Part shown: positions 14,406 through 23,900 of the stretch, in pieces | Numbering within the stretch: position 1 is the stretch's first letter | Layout of the letters: each line of letters begins with the position of its first letter | IMG/VR virus record: IMGVR_UViG_3300025598_000130 | Location: 1 to 28,291 of that record | DNA: 28,291 nt | Source of the DNA: a virus | Direction: 5' to 3' (one strand) | Position numbers and translations under genes: made by a program | The notes under the pieces: model-generated | Told to the model about the DNA's origin: nothing | Seen by the model: only the letters and a program-made list of their open reading frames with translations | Databases searched by the model: none

Positions 14406-15380
14406 ATGGCACACGAAGTTGAAACAATGGCATTCGCAAACGCAGTTCCTTGGCATGGCCTCGGTAATCGCGTCGATCCAACAGTCTCCGTGGACGACAT
14501 GCTCGTTGCCGCAGGACTGGATTGGGAAGTCAAGCTCCGTCCTTTATTCGCTCAAGCGGAAGACGGCTCAATGGTCAAGCTCCCGCTCCGCCGCGCTCTG
14601 GTGCGTTCGTCCGACAACAAAGTTATGACGGTCACAGGCGACATGTGGAAGCCATTCCAAAATAAGGATGCGCTCGAGTTTTTCCGTGAATACACGGAAG
14701 CGGGTGGCGCAAAGCTCGAAACCGCCGGGTCGCTCCGTGGGGGCAAAATGGTTTGGGCCTTGGCCTCGATCCAAGAAGGCTTCACTGTGAACAAAACGGA
14801 TCACTCCAAGGGCTACGTCCTGCTTACCTCGCCGCATGAAGTCGGCAAATCAATTACTGTCCGCACCACGGTCGTGCGGGTTGTTTGCGCCAACACCATG
14901 GCCATGGCTCTCCGTGGAGCGGAAGCGGATTATTCGCAAAACCATCTGAGCAAATTTGACGCCGCCGCCGCGAAGGAAACGATCGGCCTCGCTCGCGAGC
15001 AAATCGTTCAGGCTGGCCTCGATGCAAAGGTTCTGAGCCAACTCAAAATGTCCGAGTTCGACACAGTTCGTTTCCTCGCCAAGTTCTTTCAGCCTATGCC
15101 GGAAACGATCGTCGGTCAAAATGACCAAAAAGACTGGGTCAATGGCCTGTTGAACGATCCAGGTGCAATCGACAAGCGCTTCGATCAGGTCCTATGGTCC
15201 GTGAAAAAGGCTCCGGGTGCTGTCCCCGGCAATGCATGGGGCGTCCTCAACGGCGTGACACATTGGGCCGATCACGTGGCCGGAAATAAGTCCGAAGCCC
15301 GGCTCTACAACGCATGGTTCGGCGACAAAGCAAAGCTCAAGCTCGATGTGCGTGACGAGCTCCTTCAGCTCGCCGCCTGA
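14406..15380 (+). CDS. DUF932-family (phage/plasmid-like) protein
   Basis: The whole 324 residues fit the DUF932 / phage-plasmid primase-associated family TIGR03299: the N-terminal MAHEVETMAFANAVPWHGLG, DPTVSVDDMLVAAGLDWEV, then TGDMWKPFQNKDALEFF, GKMVWALASI and the central TTVVRVVCANTMAMAL. Members are found on phages and plasmids of many bacteria, often near replication genes; biochemical function is unknown to me. AAAAGGAAAA lies just before the ATG. The gene is followed by the structured leader of the helicase gene, so its transcript probably continues into it. Confidence 0.93.
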   Translation: MAHEVETMAFANAVPWHGLGNRVDPTVSVDDMLVAAGLDWEVKLRPLFAQAEDGSMVKLPLRRALVRSSDNKVMTVTGDMWKPFQNKDALEFFREYTEAGGAKLETAGSLRGGKMVWALASIQEGFTVNKTDHSKGYVLLTSPHEVGKSITVRTTVVRVVCANTMAMALRGAEADYSQNHLSKFDAAAAKETIGLAREQIVQAGLDAKVLSQLKMSEFDTVRFLAKFFQPMPETIVGQNDQKDWVNGLLNDPGAIDKRFDQVLWSVKKAPGAVPGNAWGVLNGVTHWADHVAGNKSEARLYNAWFGDKAKLKLDVRDELLQLAA

Positions 15381-15392
15381 GCCCAAAAACTC

Positions 15393-15529
15393 GGCGGGAG
15401 CGGTAAGTCATTGAAATCGCTATTTACCGTTTCCGCCAGAAGTCTTATTTCATCTGTTGCTGTCAGATTTTCTAGAGAAAGAAAAGAGAAGAGAAAGGGC
15501 CGAATTAAGGTTCGGAATGGAAACGGTAA
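15393..15529 (+). promoter_or_regulatory. Structured helicase leader with three mutually complementary arms
   Basis: This 149-base gene-free gap (15381-15529) holds three related arms. Arm 1 (15393-15406) pairs with arm 2 (15424-15437) over 14 bases including two G-U pairs. Arm 2 (15424-15434) also pairs exactly, over 11 bases, with arm 3 (15519-15529), which directly abuts the ATG at 15530. The two pairings exclude each other. Arm 3 would hide the ribosome-binding region. A 5-base hairpin (15500-15504 with 15511-15515) puts AAGG in its loop, and a 25-base purine tract lies at 15475-15499. The same boxes could instead be protein-binding operators. Confidence 0.5.
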
Positions 15530-17230
15530 ATGAATCTTTTGATCGAAGGCAATCGCGTAAAAACCACATCGGATTATGACGTGCGGATGATCCGGGCGCT
15601 CCCAAAGCTCGAGGGCATGAAACGGTGGGCGAGCGGCAAAGTTTTCACGTTCGAAAACACCCCTTACAACATTGAGGTTTGGAAATCCGTATTTCCTTTC
15701 GCCGAGGTGAAGGGTATGACGGGCGCTACGGCCCCTAGGGAGGCCACCAGCGGCTCTTCCGAGCCCGACGAGGCCCGACCCACCTTCGCCTTCAAAACGC
15801 CGCCCAGAGCCCACCAGACTCGCGCTTTGGAAAAAATGTTCAAAAAAGGTGAATACCCCGACTGTTTCGGCCTGTTCATGGACATCGGCACAGGCAAAAG
15901 CTGGACGGGAATTGCGATGATGGGCATCCGTTGGTGCGATGGGCTTTCGGACCATGTGCTTTTGGTCGCCAAGAACGGCGTCCACGCTCAATGGGTGAAC
16001 GAGCAAATCCCGAAGCACATGTCGGAGGTCGTGCCATGGAAGGCTTGGGTCTGGAACAAGACCAAAAAGGGCGAGCGCGAATTCGAGGAGATGATGCGGT
16101 TCAAAGGGCTGAAAATTTTCGCAATCAATATCGATGCGTTGATCACTGGCCCGGCAGAAGAAAAGATCCTGCGTTTCCTGAAAGCCGCCAAGGGCCGGGC
16201 GACCATGATCGTCGATGAATCGCAAGACATAAAAAACATCACGGCCTCTCGCACCAAAATGGCAATTCGCTATGGGGCACTGTGCAAATACAGGATGATC
16301 ATGACTGGCACGCCGCTCGCCAAAAACCTCGTGGACGCATTCAGCCAGTTCAAATTTTTGGACGAGCGCATTTTCGGCCACCGTTATGTGACCACGTTCC
16401 GTTCGCGGTATTGCCAGTTGCGCGACAACGGGTTCGGCCTCGAGATCGTGGGCCACAAAAACGTCGAGGAGTTTTATCGAAAAATTGAACCGCATATTTT
16501 CCGGATAAACGCCGACGAGGTTTTGGACCTGCCGCCCAAGGTTTATGTCCAGCAACCTTTCACGCTTTCCGATGAACAGAAAAAATTGATGAAGGATTTG
16601 CGCCAGACGTTCATGGCACAAACGGCGGGTGGCGTCACGCTTTCCGTCCCCAATGCCGCCGCGCTCGTGACGAGGATGCAGCAGATCTCCTGCGGCTTCG
16701 CTGTGGACGAGAACGGAATTGCTCGCGACCTACCCAACCCCCGGCTCCAGGAGCTCCTGAACGTGCTGGATCAGCGCTCGGGCAAGGCCATCATCTGGTG
16801 CCGTTTCAATGAAGACATAAAACGAGTTATGAAAACCCTTGGCCCATCAGCCGTGGACTATTATGGAGGAACATCCAACAATGATAGACAAAAACATATC
16901 ACGGCATTTCTCGATCCCGGAAGCAGCATCACTTATCTCGTGGCATCGCCCGAGGCGGCGGGTACTGGACTTAACCTTCAGGGTATCTGTCGGACAAACA
17001 TCTACTATTCAAACAGCTTCAATAGTCTTGCAAGATGGCAATCTGAAGGAAGAACATGGCGCGACGGAACCACTGGAAGTGTCACTTATATCGATCTCGT
17101 TGCAAAAGGAGCTCCGGACGCTCGGATCTTGAAAAACCTTCAGGACAAAAAATCAATTTCCGATCTCGCATTGGATGAATACCGCAAACTCATCATGATG
17201 GAGGAAGCCGATGAAATTTTCGAGTCGTGA
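15530..17230 (+). CDS. SNF2-family DNA helicase/translocase
   Basis: A superfamily 2 ATPase that should translocate on or remodel DNA. AHQTRAL (94-100) is the Q-like motif, FMDIGTGKSW (116-125) is Walker A with Lys123, IVDESQD (227-233) replaces DEAH, IMTGTPLAKNL (257-267) is motif III, and SEGRTWRDGT near 510 is motif VI with both arginine residues. The first 60 residues form an extra domain (GNRVKTTSDYDVRMIRALP), reminiscent of the HARP-like region of annealing helicases such as SMARCAL1; this is tentative. Length 566 suits phage SNF2 proteins. A role in fork restart, or like T4 UvsW, is inference. No clear strong Shine-Dalgarno is visible, matching the structured leader. Confidence 0.93.
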   Translation: MNLLIEGNRVKTTSDYDVRMIRALPKLEGMKRWASGKVFTFENTPYNIEVWKSVFPFAEVKGMTGATAPREATSGSSEPDEARPTFAFKTPPRAHQTRALEKMFKKGEYPDCFGLFMDIGTGKSWTGIAMMGIRWCDGLSDHVLLVAKNGVHAQWVNEQIPKHMSEVVPWKAWVWNKTKKGEREFEEMMRFKGLKIFAINIDALITGPAEEKILRFLKAAKGRATMIVDESQDIKNITASRTKMAIRYGALCKYRMIMTGTPLAKNLVDAFSQFKFLDERIFGHRYVTTFRSRYCQLRDNGFGLEIVGHKNVEEFYRKIEPHIFRINADEVLDLPPKVYVQQPFTLSDEQKKLMKDLRQTFMAQTAGGVTLSVPNAAALVTRMQQISCGFAVDENGIARDLPNPRLQELLNVLDQRSGKAIIWCRFNEDIKRVMKTLGPSAVDYYGGTSNNDRQKHITAFLDPGSSITYLVASPEAAGTGLNLQGICRTNIYYSNSFNSLARWQSEGRTWRDGTTGSVTYIDLVAKGAPDARILKNLQDKKSISDLALDEYRKLIMMEEADEIFES

Positions 17231-17480
17231 AAAACTTTTGATTGAATTCATGCAGCGTAACGCTGGTCAAGAGTTTACGATTGATGAACTTATGAAAAAT
17301 ATGAACCGCAGAGTTCGAGTCAAACCTGAATATTTTCGACAGTCCATTTTGTCCTCGTTGGGCAAGCTCCGTGGCAAACTGTCGATTTACGGAATCGATC
17401 TGGTGACGGTCTCACCAGTCGGTCGTGGACACAAGGCCATCTATTTTATCGATGGAAGGATCTCCACGTTAATCACCTGA
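17211..17480 (+). CDS. Winged-helix DNA-binding-like protein, 89 aa
   Basis: The sequence FTIDELMKNMNRRVRVKPEYFRQSILSSLGKLRGKL followed by GIDLVTVSPVGRGHKAIYFID has the order of the OmpR-type winged helix: helix, turn, recognition helix, then a wing with GRG. It is therefore probably a small DNA-binding regulator. It begins 20 bases inside the helicase gene, with GGAGG (17201-17205) upstream, so the two are translated from one message. No other domain is present, and the target is unknown. Confidence 0.7.
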   Translation: MKFSSREKLLIEFMQRNAGQEFTIDELMKNMNRRVRVKPEYFRQSILSSLGKLRGKLSIYGIDLVTVSPVGRGHKAIYFIDGRISTLIT

Positions 17481-17501
17481 AAAACGAAAAGGAAAATTGA
17501 A

Positions 17502-18209
17502 ATGCGTATACCAAATAACCCATCAGTCTTGGCTCAAGTGAAAGTCATGCTTCATAAAATGCCTCTCGGGACCTCGCTGACGCTTCACGATGTCATGCGT
17601 GCTTTCCCTGACCAAGATGAAACGACGTTGTCTGCCGCGCTTTCCACGCTTGCGAACAATCGTTTCATGGAAGTCGAAGACAGCAAGGTGTTTTCTGTTT
17701 TCGTTGGCAAAGACGGTCGCCAACGGGCCAGCAACCTGAAATCATATAAACTTGTTGAATATCCTGAAGGCGGACTGCATACCAAACCTGCGATTTTCAA
17801 CCGTGCGAAAAGTGGCGCTTCTGCTCTGGTCATTTCCGCGAAAGACGTTCCGCTGAAAGCCGGGGAGAAATACGACAAAGCATTCGCTTTGAACCCAAAC
17901 TTGAAATGGGATCCGGAGCCGTTGTTCAAAATGGCAAATGACGTGACTTACGTTTGCGATTTTCCGGTCAGGGACGAGATGGCTGGAGAGCGCTCAAGGA
18001 CAGTTTACGAATGGACGATTGCCAATCGGTTGAAAAACTTCAACCCCATTCGTGACATTTTGGTCATTTATGGGGATCCAATGATCCTTGCGATGGCGGT
18101 TTTCTACCTCGCGATGAAGCAAGTTAAAAGGCTAAAAATTGCTCGGTTTTCATTGAGAACAAATTCATACGAAATTCGCGAGATTGCAATCGCTGATTTC
18201 GCAATATGA
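17502..18209 (+). CDS. Hypothetical protein with N-terminal winged-helix-like domain, 235 aa
   Basis: Residues 1-70 (GTSLTLHDVMRAFPDQDETTLSAALSTLANNRFMEVED) resemble a winged helix. The C-terminal 130 residues have DEPL-type charged stretches and a hydrophobic helix (PMILAMAVFYLAMKQV, about 197-212), probably buried and not a membrane anchor. I do not recognise the remainder. ATG at 17502 follows AAAAGGAAAA. It is the last rightward gene and ends four bases before the bidirectional terminator, so it closes the operon. A regulatory role is plausible from the N-terminus and its partner gene. Confidence 0.65.
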   Translation: MRIPNNPSVLAQVKVMLHKMPLGTSLTLHDVMRAFPDQDETTLSAALSTLANNRFMEVEDSKVFSVFVGKDGRQRASNLKSYKLVEYPEGGLHTKPAIFNRAKSGASALVISAKDVPLKAGEKYDKAFALNPNLKWDPEPLFKMANDVTYVCDFPVRDEMAGERSRTVYEWTIANRLKNFNPIRDILVIYGDPMILAMAVFYLAMKQVKRLKIARFSLRTNSYEIREIAIADFAI

Positions 18210-18213
18210 AAAA

Positions 18214-18244
18214 GGGCCGGGGAGCGGTTTCGCTCAACCCGGCC
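18214..18244. terminator. Bidirectional intrinsic terminator at the convergent junction
   Basis: A stem of 7 pairs (18215-18221 with 18238-18244) continues into 4 more (18222-18225 with 18232-18235) around a six-base loop, with an AA bulge. On the minus strand it is followed by CTTTTTC from the A-run at 18209-18213, a full intrinsic terminator for the leftward late operon; on the plus strand only AAGTTT follows, a weaker terminator. It sits exactly where the two operons meet. Confidence 0.8.
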
Positions 18245-18250
18245 AAGTTT

Positions 18251-18285
18251 ACTCAGGCTGCACTGGGAGGCTCAGCAGCCTGAGT
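18251..18285. repeat. Perfect inverted repeat overlapping the end of the 69-aa gene
   Basis: ACTCAGGCTGC (18251-18261) and GCAGCCTGAGT (18275-18285) are perfect 11-base inverted copies around a 13-base loop. The left arm contains the TGA stop of the 69-aa gene on the minus strand. Together with the neighbouring terminator it forms two tandem hairpins for leftward transcripts. Confidence 0.7.
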
Positions 18286-18462
18286 ATCTTCATTCGCTGC
18301 AACTGGTGCAGCATTCGCAGCGGTTTCAATTTGCGGTTTGGCTTGGCCATGAAGCAGCTGAATGAGATCAGCAACCTCTGCATAAACTCCCGCTCCAAGA
18401 TGTTTCAAAACAGTGTTCACGTGAGCCACCGTGAGTTTCAAGTCGAGTTCAAAATTTTCCAT
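18253..18462 (-). CDS. Small hypothetical virion-region protein, 69 aa
   Basis: The first 45 residues have an amphipathic pattern (ELDLKLTVAHVNTVLKHLG, EVADLIQLLHG) seen in short phage proteins of unknown role found after tail or ejection genes. The C-terminal 25 residues are Ala/Pro/Glu-rich and probably disordered. ATG at 18462 follows GAGGGAAATT, whose bases overlap the stop of the 836-aa gene, so it is translated after it. It is the last gene of the leftward late block; its 3' end lies inside a perfect inverted repeat. Confidence 0.75.
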   Translation of the reverse strand: MENFELDLKLTVAHVNTVLKHLGAGVYAEVADLIQLLHGQAKPQIETAANAAPVAANEDTQAAEPPSAA

Positions 18463-18470
18463 AATTTCCC

Positions 18471-20981
18471 TCAGATGTGTTTGTTGGCCACAGCCAATGC
18501 TTTCGCAACAGTCGTATCGTCCAAATTCAAAAGCGGTGCGGTATCTTTAGTTTGCTCGCTTTTCACGCGATTGGCAAGCGCGATTAATTTTTCTGCCGAT
18601 GCTTTCGGATCTTTTCCGGTGCGTCCGCCGCTCGCTCTTCCGACGCGACCGCCTTTGAAAAAAGCACGACCGCCTTTTTTCCAGCCACGACGAATTTTGT
18701 CATTTGAATTCAAATTTTGTTCGTTGGATAAACCCAAGTTAATCCCCCTGTAAACTGCACCGTAAAGTGGATTCGTTCGCATCAGCCGTGAGAGCTCCGC
18801 GAGGTCGCGAACATTTCCCGTCGACATTTTCAGCACGATGTCATTCGCCGCCCGTTTCACTGCCGAATCATTCACGAGCTTTGCGGCAGTTCCCATTCCG
18901 GCCAACGCACCAACTCCCGCCAGACCTGCCGCTGTCATGAGATTCGAGTTGATGAGAAAATCCTGCAAATAATTCGCCGCAACCGGAAGACCCGACCCGG
19001 CCCCTGCCGCCAAAGCAGTTATCATATTTGGATGACGCTGAGAAAATGAGGGCGGTGCGCTTTTTATGTCGACATCCCAAGCTGGAATATTTGCTCGCGT
19101 TTGAGCGGCCAAAACTTTTCCGCGCAATGCGTCGTAGTCCGACAAATCGATCGAACCATCCGGAGCACGTTTGCCGAGCAACATTTGCATTTTACGGTTG
19201 AACGTAGCGTCCGTGTCGAATTTTTTCGCCGCCCAATTCAGTCCGCCTTTGTTGTCGTCGGAAATTATTTTGTTAAATTGGTTCAACGCGCCATAGGTCG
19301 CCGCCCCGCGCTCGTCAGGATCCAAGCTATCGAATGCACGTTCGGAGGCTTGTGCTTCGCTTGCGGTTTGCGGTTCTTCATTCAGGAAATTTTCACCGAC
19401 CCCAATGATGTTGTCCGCATTGAAATGATCCTGAGCGATACCACGCGCATTTGCCGAAAGCGATTGGCCATCGACCGTCATGTGTTTGTCGAGAGCGCTT
19501 TTTATTCCTTGAGCAGCATCACGCGCATTGCTGATGTTTATTTCATCCGTCGGCAAATTCGCATTTTTCAAAAATGCTGAATCGCGAAGCTGACGATAAA
19601 CCTGCTCGTAATAAGCATAATTGCCCGGTGTTGTGTCGGTTGGGACAACAATATCTTTGTAACGAGGGTTGCTTGGGTTGCTGGCGATTGCATCTTGAAT
19701 TTGCTTTTCCGCAGCATTCACGATTGGTGTTTCCGCGTATCCGCCGAAAACATCTCTCGGAACGGCTTGACCGGGGGCGCTCGATTTTGCGGCATCGTAG
19801 GCTGCAGTTTTCCGACCGCTGAATTCGTTATTGATTGCCTCTTGCGCTTCGAGAGCATTGTTCGAAGGAATGTTTGTTATTTTTTCAATGTCGCCAGTGA
19901 TGTCGTTGACTAACTGACCGCGCAACTGCCCATGGTCCATGGCACCTTTTGCTGTGCGGTTGAATTCAGCAAAATCGCCCGTGTCGGTTGCGACTTGAGA
20001 CTGCTGTTTTGCGAGACGACGCAAAGCGCTTGCGTTCGGACGATTGAAAGGAATGTCCGTGATTTTCATGTCCGGCGTGATTTTCGACGGATCAATGTTT
20101 CCTGTGCGGACATCCTCATCGTAGGCTTTTTTCAACGCGGAAACATAGCGCGATTCGCTGTCGTTCAATGTGGCAAAAGTTCCTGCGCCTGTTTCGCCAA
20201 GGATCTGACCGACCAATGGGATGGCTGCTCCTGCGCCGGGCAAAACTGATTCCGCGCCACGGCCAATTTGCTCGAGGCCAGCTCCTGTCACTGCACGAAA
20301 AGGTGTACCAAAGGCGGATTTTGGAGACAAAGCGGCCCATGTGCCACCAGCCTCGATGTCGCTCGCGATGTTCTTTTCGGATTCCGTTTGGGGCGTGTAA
20401 AGATAAGGCGCGACACGTTGTTTCGCCTCGGCCGAAGTGCCAACGTCCATCGGCATCCAGCCGAACCCTGCCGCCATCCCCATGACATCCGGATGCTCTT
20501 CAGCCCATTGTTGAGCTTGGGCGGTACGGGCGCGGGTTTTCGAAGCCATCGCTTGCGAAGGTGTTTCCGGCAAAGCATTCACGTCCCCCGGCGCAACCGT
20601 TGGTGCGGGTTGCTGAGGTTTTTCTTCGCCGAATATTTTTCCATATCCCCATGAGCCAACGTCCTTGGCCATTTGGACAGTGTCGGGAATACGATAAGCC
20701 GTGTTCAATGCGACATTCGCGAGACCTGTTCCGGCGGATTTTATTCTGCCCATATAATTTGCGTATGGGTCGGGCTTCGGCGGAACAAGGGCTGGGGTTC
20801 CTTCCGTGGCGGAAGGTGTGGGTTGATTGGATTCGATCTTGTTCGCCGCCAACGAGGATTCATAATGCTGTGGCATACCAAAAGTCGTTTCCGCGAAAGG
20901 ATCCGAAGAAGGCGCAACGCCTCTTGGTTTGCCGAGAAAATCAATATTTCCAAATGGATCAGGATTCGTCTCATTGCTCAT
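18471..20981 (-). CDS. Probable internal virion / ejection protein, 836 aa
   Basis: A large protein placed last but one in the late block. The N-terminus is polar and Pro/Gly-rich; Ala/Gly-rich hydrophobic stretches lie near 160-180, 240-265 and around 660-700 (TALAAGAGSGLPVAANY, AAGLAGVGALAGMGTAA), which could insert in membranes. Long helical regions fill the middle. The C-terminal 80 residues carry WKKGGRAFFKGGRVGRASGGRT then PKASAEKLIALANRV and TVAKALAVANKHI, a tail module I recognise from phages and prophages of Alphaproteobacteria. This composition fits proteins carried in the head and ejected through the tail, an inference. Stop/start overlap (TAATG) couples it to the 1453-aa gene. Confidence 0.7.
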   Translation of the reverse strand: MSNETNPDPFGNIDFLGKPRGVAPSSDPFAETTFGMPQHYESSLAANKIESNQPTPSATEGTPALVPPKPDPYANYMGRIKSAGTGLANVALNTAYRIPDTVQMAKDVGSWGYGKIFGEEKPQQPAPTVAPGDVNALPETPSQAMASKTRARTAQAQQWAEEHPDVMGMAAGFGWMPMDVGTSAEAKQRVAPYLYTPQTESEKNIASDIEAGGTWAALSPKSAFGTPFRAVTGAGLEQIGRGAESVLPGAGAAIPLVGQILGETGAGTFATLNDSESRYVSALKKAYDEDVRTGNIDPSKITPDMKITDIPFNRPNASALRRLAKQQSQVATDTGDFAEFNRTAKGAMDHGQLRGQLVNDITGDIEKITNIPSNNALEAQEAINNEFSGRKTAAYDAAKSSAPGQAVPRDVFGGYAETPIVNAAEKQIQDAIASNPSNPRYKDIVVPTDTTPGNYAYYEQVYRQLRDSAFLKNANLPTDEINISNARDAAQGIKSALDKHMTVDGQSLSANARGIAQDHFNADNIIGVGENFLNEEPQTASEAQASERAFDSLDPDERGAATYGALNQFNKIISDDNKGGLNWAAKKFDTDATFNRKMQMLLGKRAPDGSIDLSDYDALRGKVLAAQTRANIPAWDVDIKSAPPSFSQRHPNMITALAAGAGSGLPVAANYLQDFLINSNLMTAAGLAGVGALAGMGTAAKLVNDSAVKRAANDIVLKMSTGNVRDLAELSRLMRTNPLYGAVYRGINLGLSNEQNLNSNDKIRRGWKKGGRAFFKGGRVGRASGGRTGKDPKASAEKLIALANRVKSEQTKDTAPLLNLDDTTVAKALAVANKHI

Positions 20982-23900
20982 TATTGCGCCCCTGCGTATT
21001 GTGTGCGGATCCGTGGGAAATAACGGAAGATCGATGGATCAGCACCGAATTCTGCCGCGATTGCTTTCAGCTGTTTGCCGCTCAACTTGTCGCCGTAACG
21101 CTGAAGGAACGAGAACATCGTTGGCATTGGCTTGCCTGTTTCTGGATCCTTTATTGGATCCGCAGAAGCCGTCACAGGCGGCGTTGTCATCATTTTTTCG
21201 AGAACGGTTGCTTCTTTGGCTTGAAGCGGCTGAGCGCGGCGATTGTATTGATCAGCAAAATTTTCGCCAACGTATTCGCTTTCAGGCAACCATTTCCCGA
21301 CGCCGCCCGTGGAGGAAACCATGTTGCGAGCGAGGCGATTTTGATCGATTGGCATTTGCGTATTTGTCATGATTTGAGCCATGTTTTTCGCGGAGCCAAG
21401 TTGCGTGTTGTTTATCCAAGGATAAGTCTTCGCCAAAATATTCAGCTTCCCGACCGTTTGGTTATCGCCAGCTTTTTGAGCGGCGTCCAAATTTTGAGCG
21501 TAAATCTTTTGAGCTTCTTCCAGAGCAGCACCTTCTTTGTAGTGATAGCCCGACCCACCAAACTTTCTCGAAATGTCGTCGAGCGTCGAACGCAATCCTT
21601 CGAACCATTCGGCGTATTTGCCGCCGCCCGTCAATTCATGGTCGTCGCGCGATGTCAAAATGTCAGCATAAATGCCATTGTTTTTCTGAACAGGGGCGGC
21701 GTCCAACGCAGCTTGGCGATATGTATTCGTCAAGTTCGGACGAACTGTTTGAAGCGAGGCAAGATCCGGCGTTCCGTCTGGCTTGCGGTATTTCCCGGCC
21801 AACTGAATTGTTTCCGCCGCAACAGCTTTCTTTTCATCGTCCGAAAGGGCCATCGGATCTTCGGCGTCAATGACGCCCTTCTCGTCGCCCGTGAGCGGGG
21901 CAACAGGCGGCGTTTTCGTTCCGCCGAGGCCAGTCGCCGTTCCGGTGTCGCCAGCGGCTCCAGCGAGCCCTCTGGCGGTTCCTGCGCCGCCTTTAACTCC
22001 GTAGTTCCAGAGTTTGACTTGCTCAGGATGCGTGAGTTTAAGAATTGAATATTCTTGAGCGCCCATTGGAATTGGCTTGCCGTCTGGTCCTTCAACGAGA
22101 ACATCACCGTTCGGCAAAAAGTTTTCGCGTGGAATGCCCTGAAGAACAGCCATCGTCTCGGCGCGGGTTTGTTCGGTTTGAGCTTGTTGAGGCTGGAGCT
22201 GAGAATATGCTGCCGCGCCGCCCACGAGCCCTTCGCCGAGAGCTGGCAGGAGATACGGGCTTTTCGATGAAAGCATTGAACCAAGTCCCGCCAAAGCCGG
22301 AATCCAAAGATTCGAATCTTGATATTTTTCAGGAACACCAAGTCCTTTTCCGACTTCGCTCCAAACGCTCGGTGGATTCAATGCCTTTTTCGCAGCTTCG
22401 TATCCTTCATTCGGAGCGAGGCCGCCTGTTGGTGTTGCGGCAGGAGGAGCCGCAGGAGTTGTGTCTTCCGTTCCGCCAACTTGTTTCGTTGCGGTCGGAA
22501 GGTCGGCCTCTGCATATTGGTTCGAGCCGGGAAGAGCTTTGTATGAATCCGCGACTTCGGGATGAAACCATGAAGGTTGTTGAGTGTCGTCTCCGCCGCC
22601 GCCAATTTGATCGAGGCCAGCAACTTGACCGAGACCTGCAGCTTTGTTGAAGCGCTGAAGATATTTCGGAACAGTCGTGCCAGTTATGTCAGCTGTTTGT
22701 TGCGTGGTTTTTGCGAGCGGTTTGCCTGTGAACCAAACGGAAGCGGCATCTTGCGGGGTTCCGTATTTGCTTAAGGCTTGACCAAAATAATGATTCGCGA
22801 CTGCTTCTTGCGCGTTTTTGTCCGCTAAAAAATCATCCGGCGTCATTGCTTTGCCAAGAGCTTCCTGCGTCCATGGGCCAACATTCGAGCCCATGACTTG
22901 ATATTTACCATAAGCCCGATCGCCTCTTTTCGTCGTTGGGCCGAGTGCGCCGTAGTTTCCGCCGCTTTCGATTTTGCCGAGAGCGTTCAAATAGTTCGGC
23001 AAATTTTCATCGTCGGAAACTGTGCCTGTTGTTGCGTGGCCCATGCGACCGCCTTTTGCCGCCATAAGCATTGGCAAAAAGTCCATGAGCGCAGATCCAG
23101 CACTCGCCGCGCCTTTTGCCAAAGCCAATGCATCCCCAACACCCAATCCTGTTTGCGAAGTTGAACCTGTTGGATTTTGCGCAGTCATGAGAGCATGCTG
23201 ATTTTTTTCGTCAGGAATATCTAATTTACCACCAGAATCATCTGCATAAGGCGTATCCCCGCCACCGAGCGAACGATGCATTCTTCCACCTGTTGTGGCA
23301 GTCAAATCATCGCCGGGCGCGAAATCAGCGCTCGCCAAACCTTCCGGGCGCATCGGAGGAAGCGGAATTTCCGATTCTGAATGTTGAGTATCCGGTGTTT
23401 TTACGGGTGGGGTTGGCGCAGGAGCCGCAGGAGCAGGATTTTGCGACTGGTTTTGTTGAGTATTTTGATCTGCGTTCTGGGATTTGTTCATTCCCATTTT
23501 ATCCATTAACATTGCAGCAAAACCTTTGTCGCCAGTTTTTGGATTGTTTTTGAACAAATCAGCAATTGTTTCAGCGGTTTTCAGTCCGCCCATCGTTTGT
23601 TCCATGCCCGTTGGATGCTGAGCCGGATTCCCTTCCGCTCTCAACAAACTGTAATGCGGGCCTTGTTCAAGAGGAACGCGCGAGGCTTTGCCTGTTGCGT
23701 TGGCCAACTGGCGAGCCGCTGGGACAAAGCTATTTTCGCCAGAAGCCAAACCTGCTTGTTGACGGGCAACAATATTTTGTATGCTGTTCGGATCGTATGG
23801 ATTATAATCTGAGCCGACTGCGCTTCCATAAGCATGATGCTCGCGTCCACCAGCCATGAACCCTGAACCTTCATGCTGAGGTCCGACCATGCCGCCTTCT

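Noticed and set aside
15365-16621. A 418-codon open frame on the minus strand against the SNF2 gene
   Set aside because: It is antisense to the motifs of the helicase, has no ribosome site and would need transcription against the operon.
20561-22048. A 495-codon open frame on the plus strand
   Set aside because: It lies wholly opposite two clear late genes (including repeats and conserved motifs), has odd composition (many Cys/Arg/Phe) and no ribosome site; it is a shadow of the minus-strand codon use.
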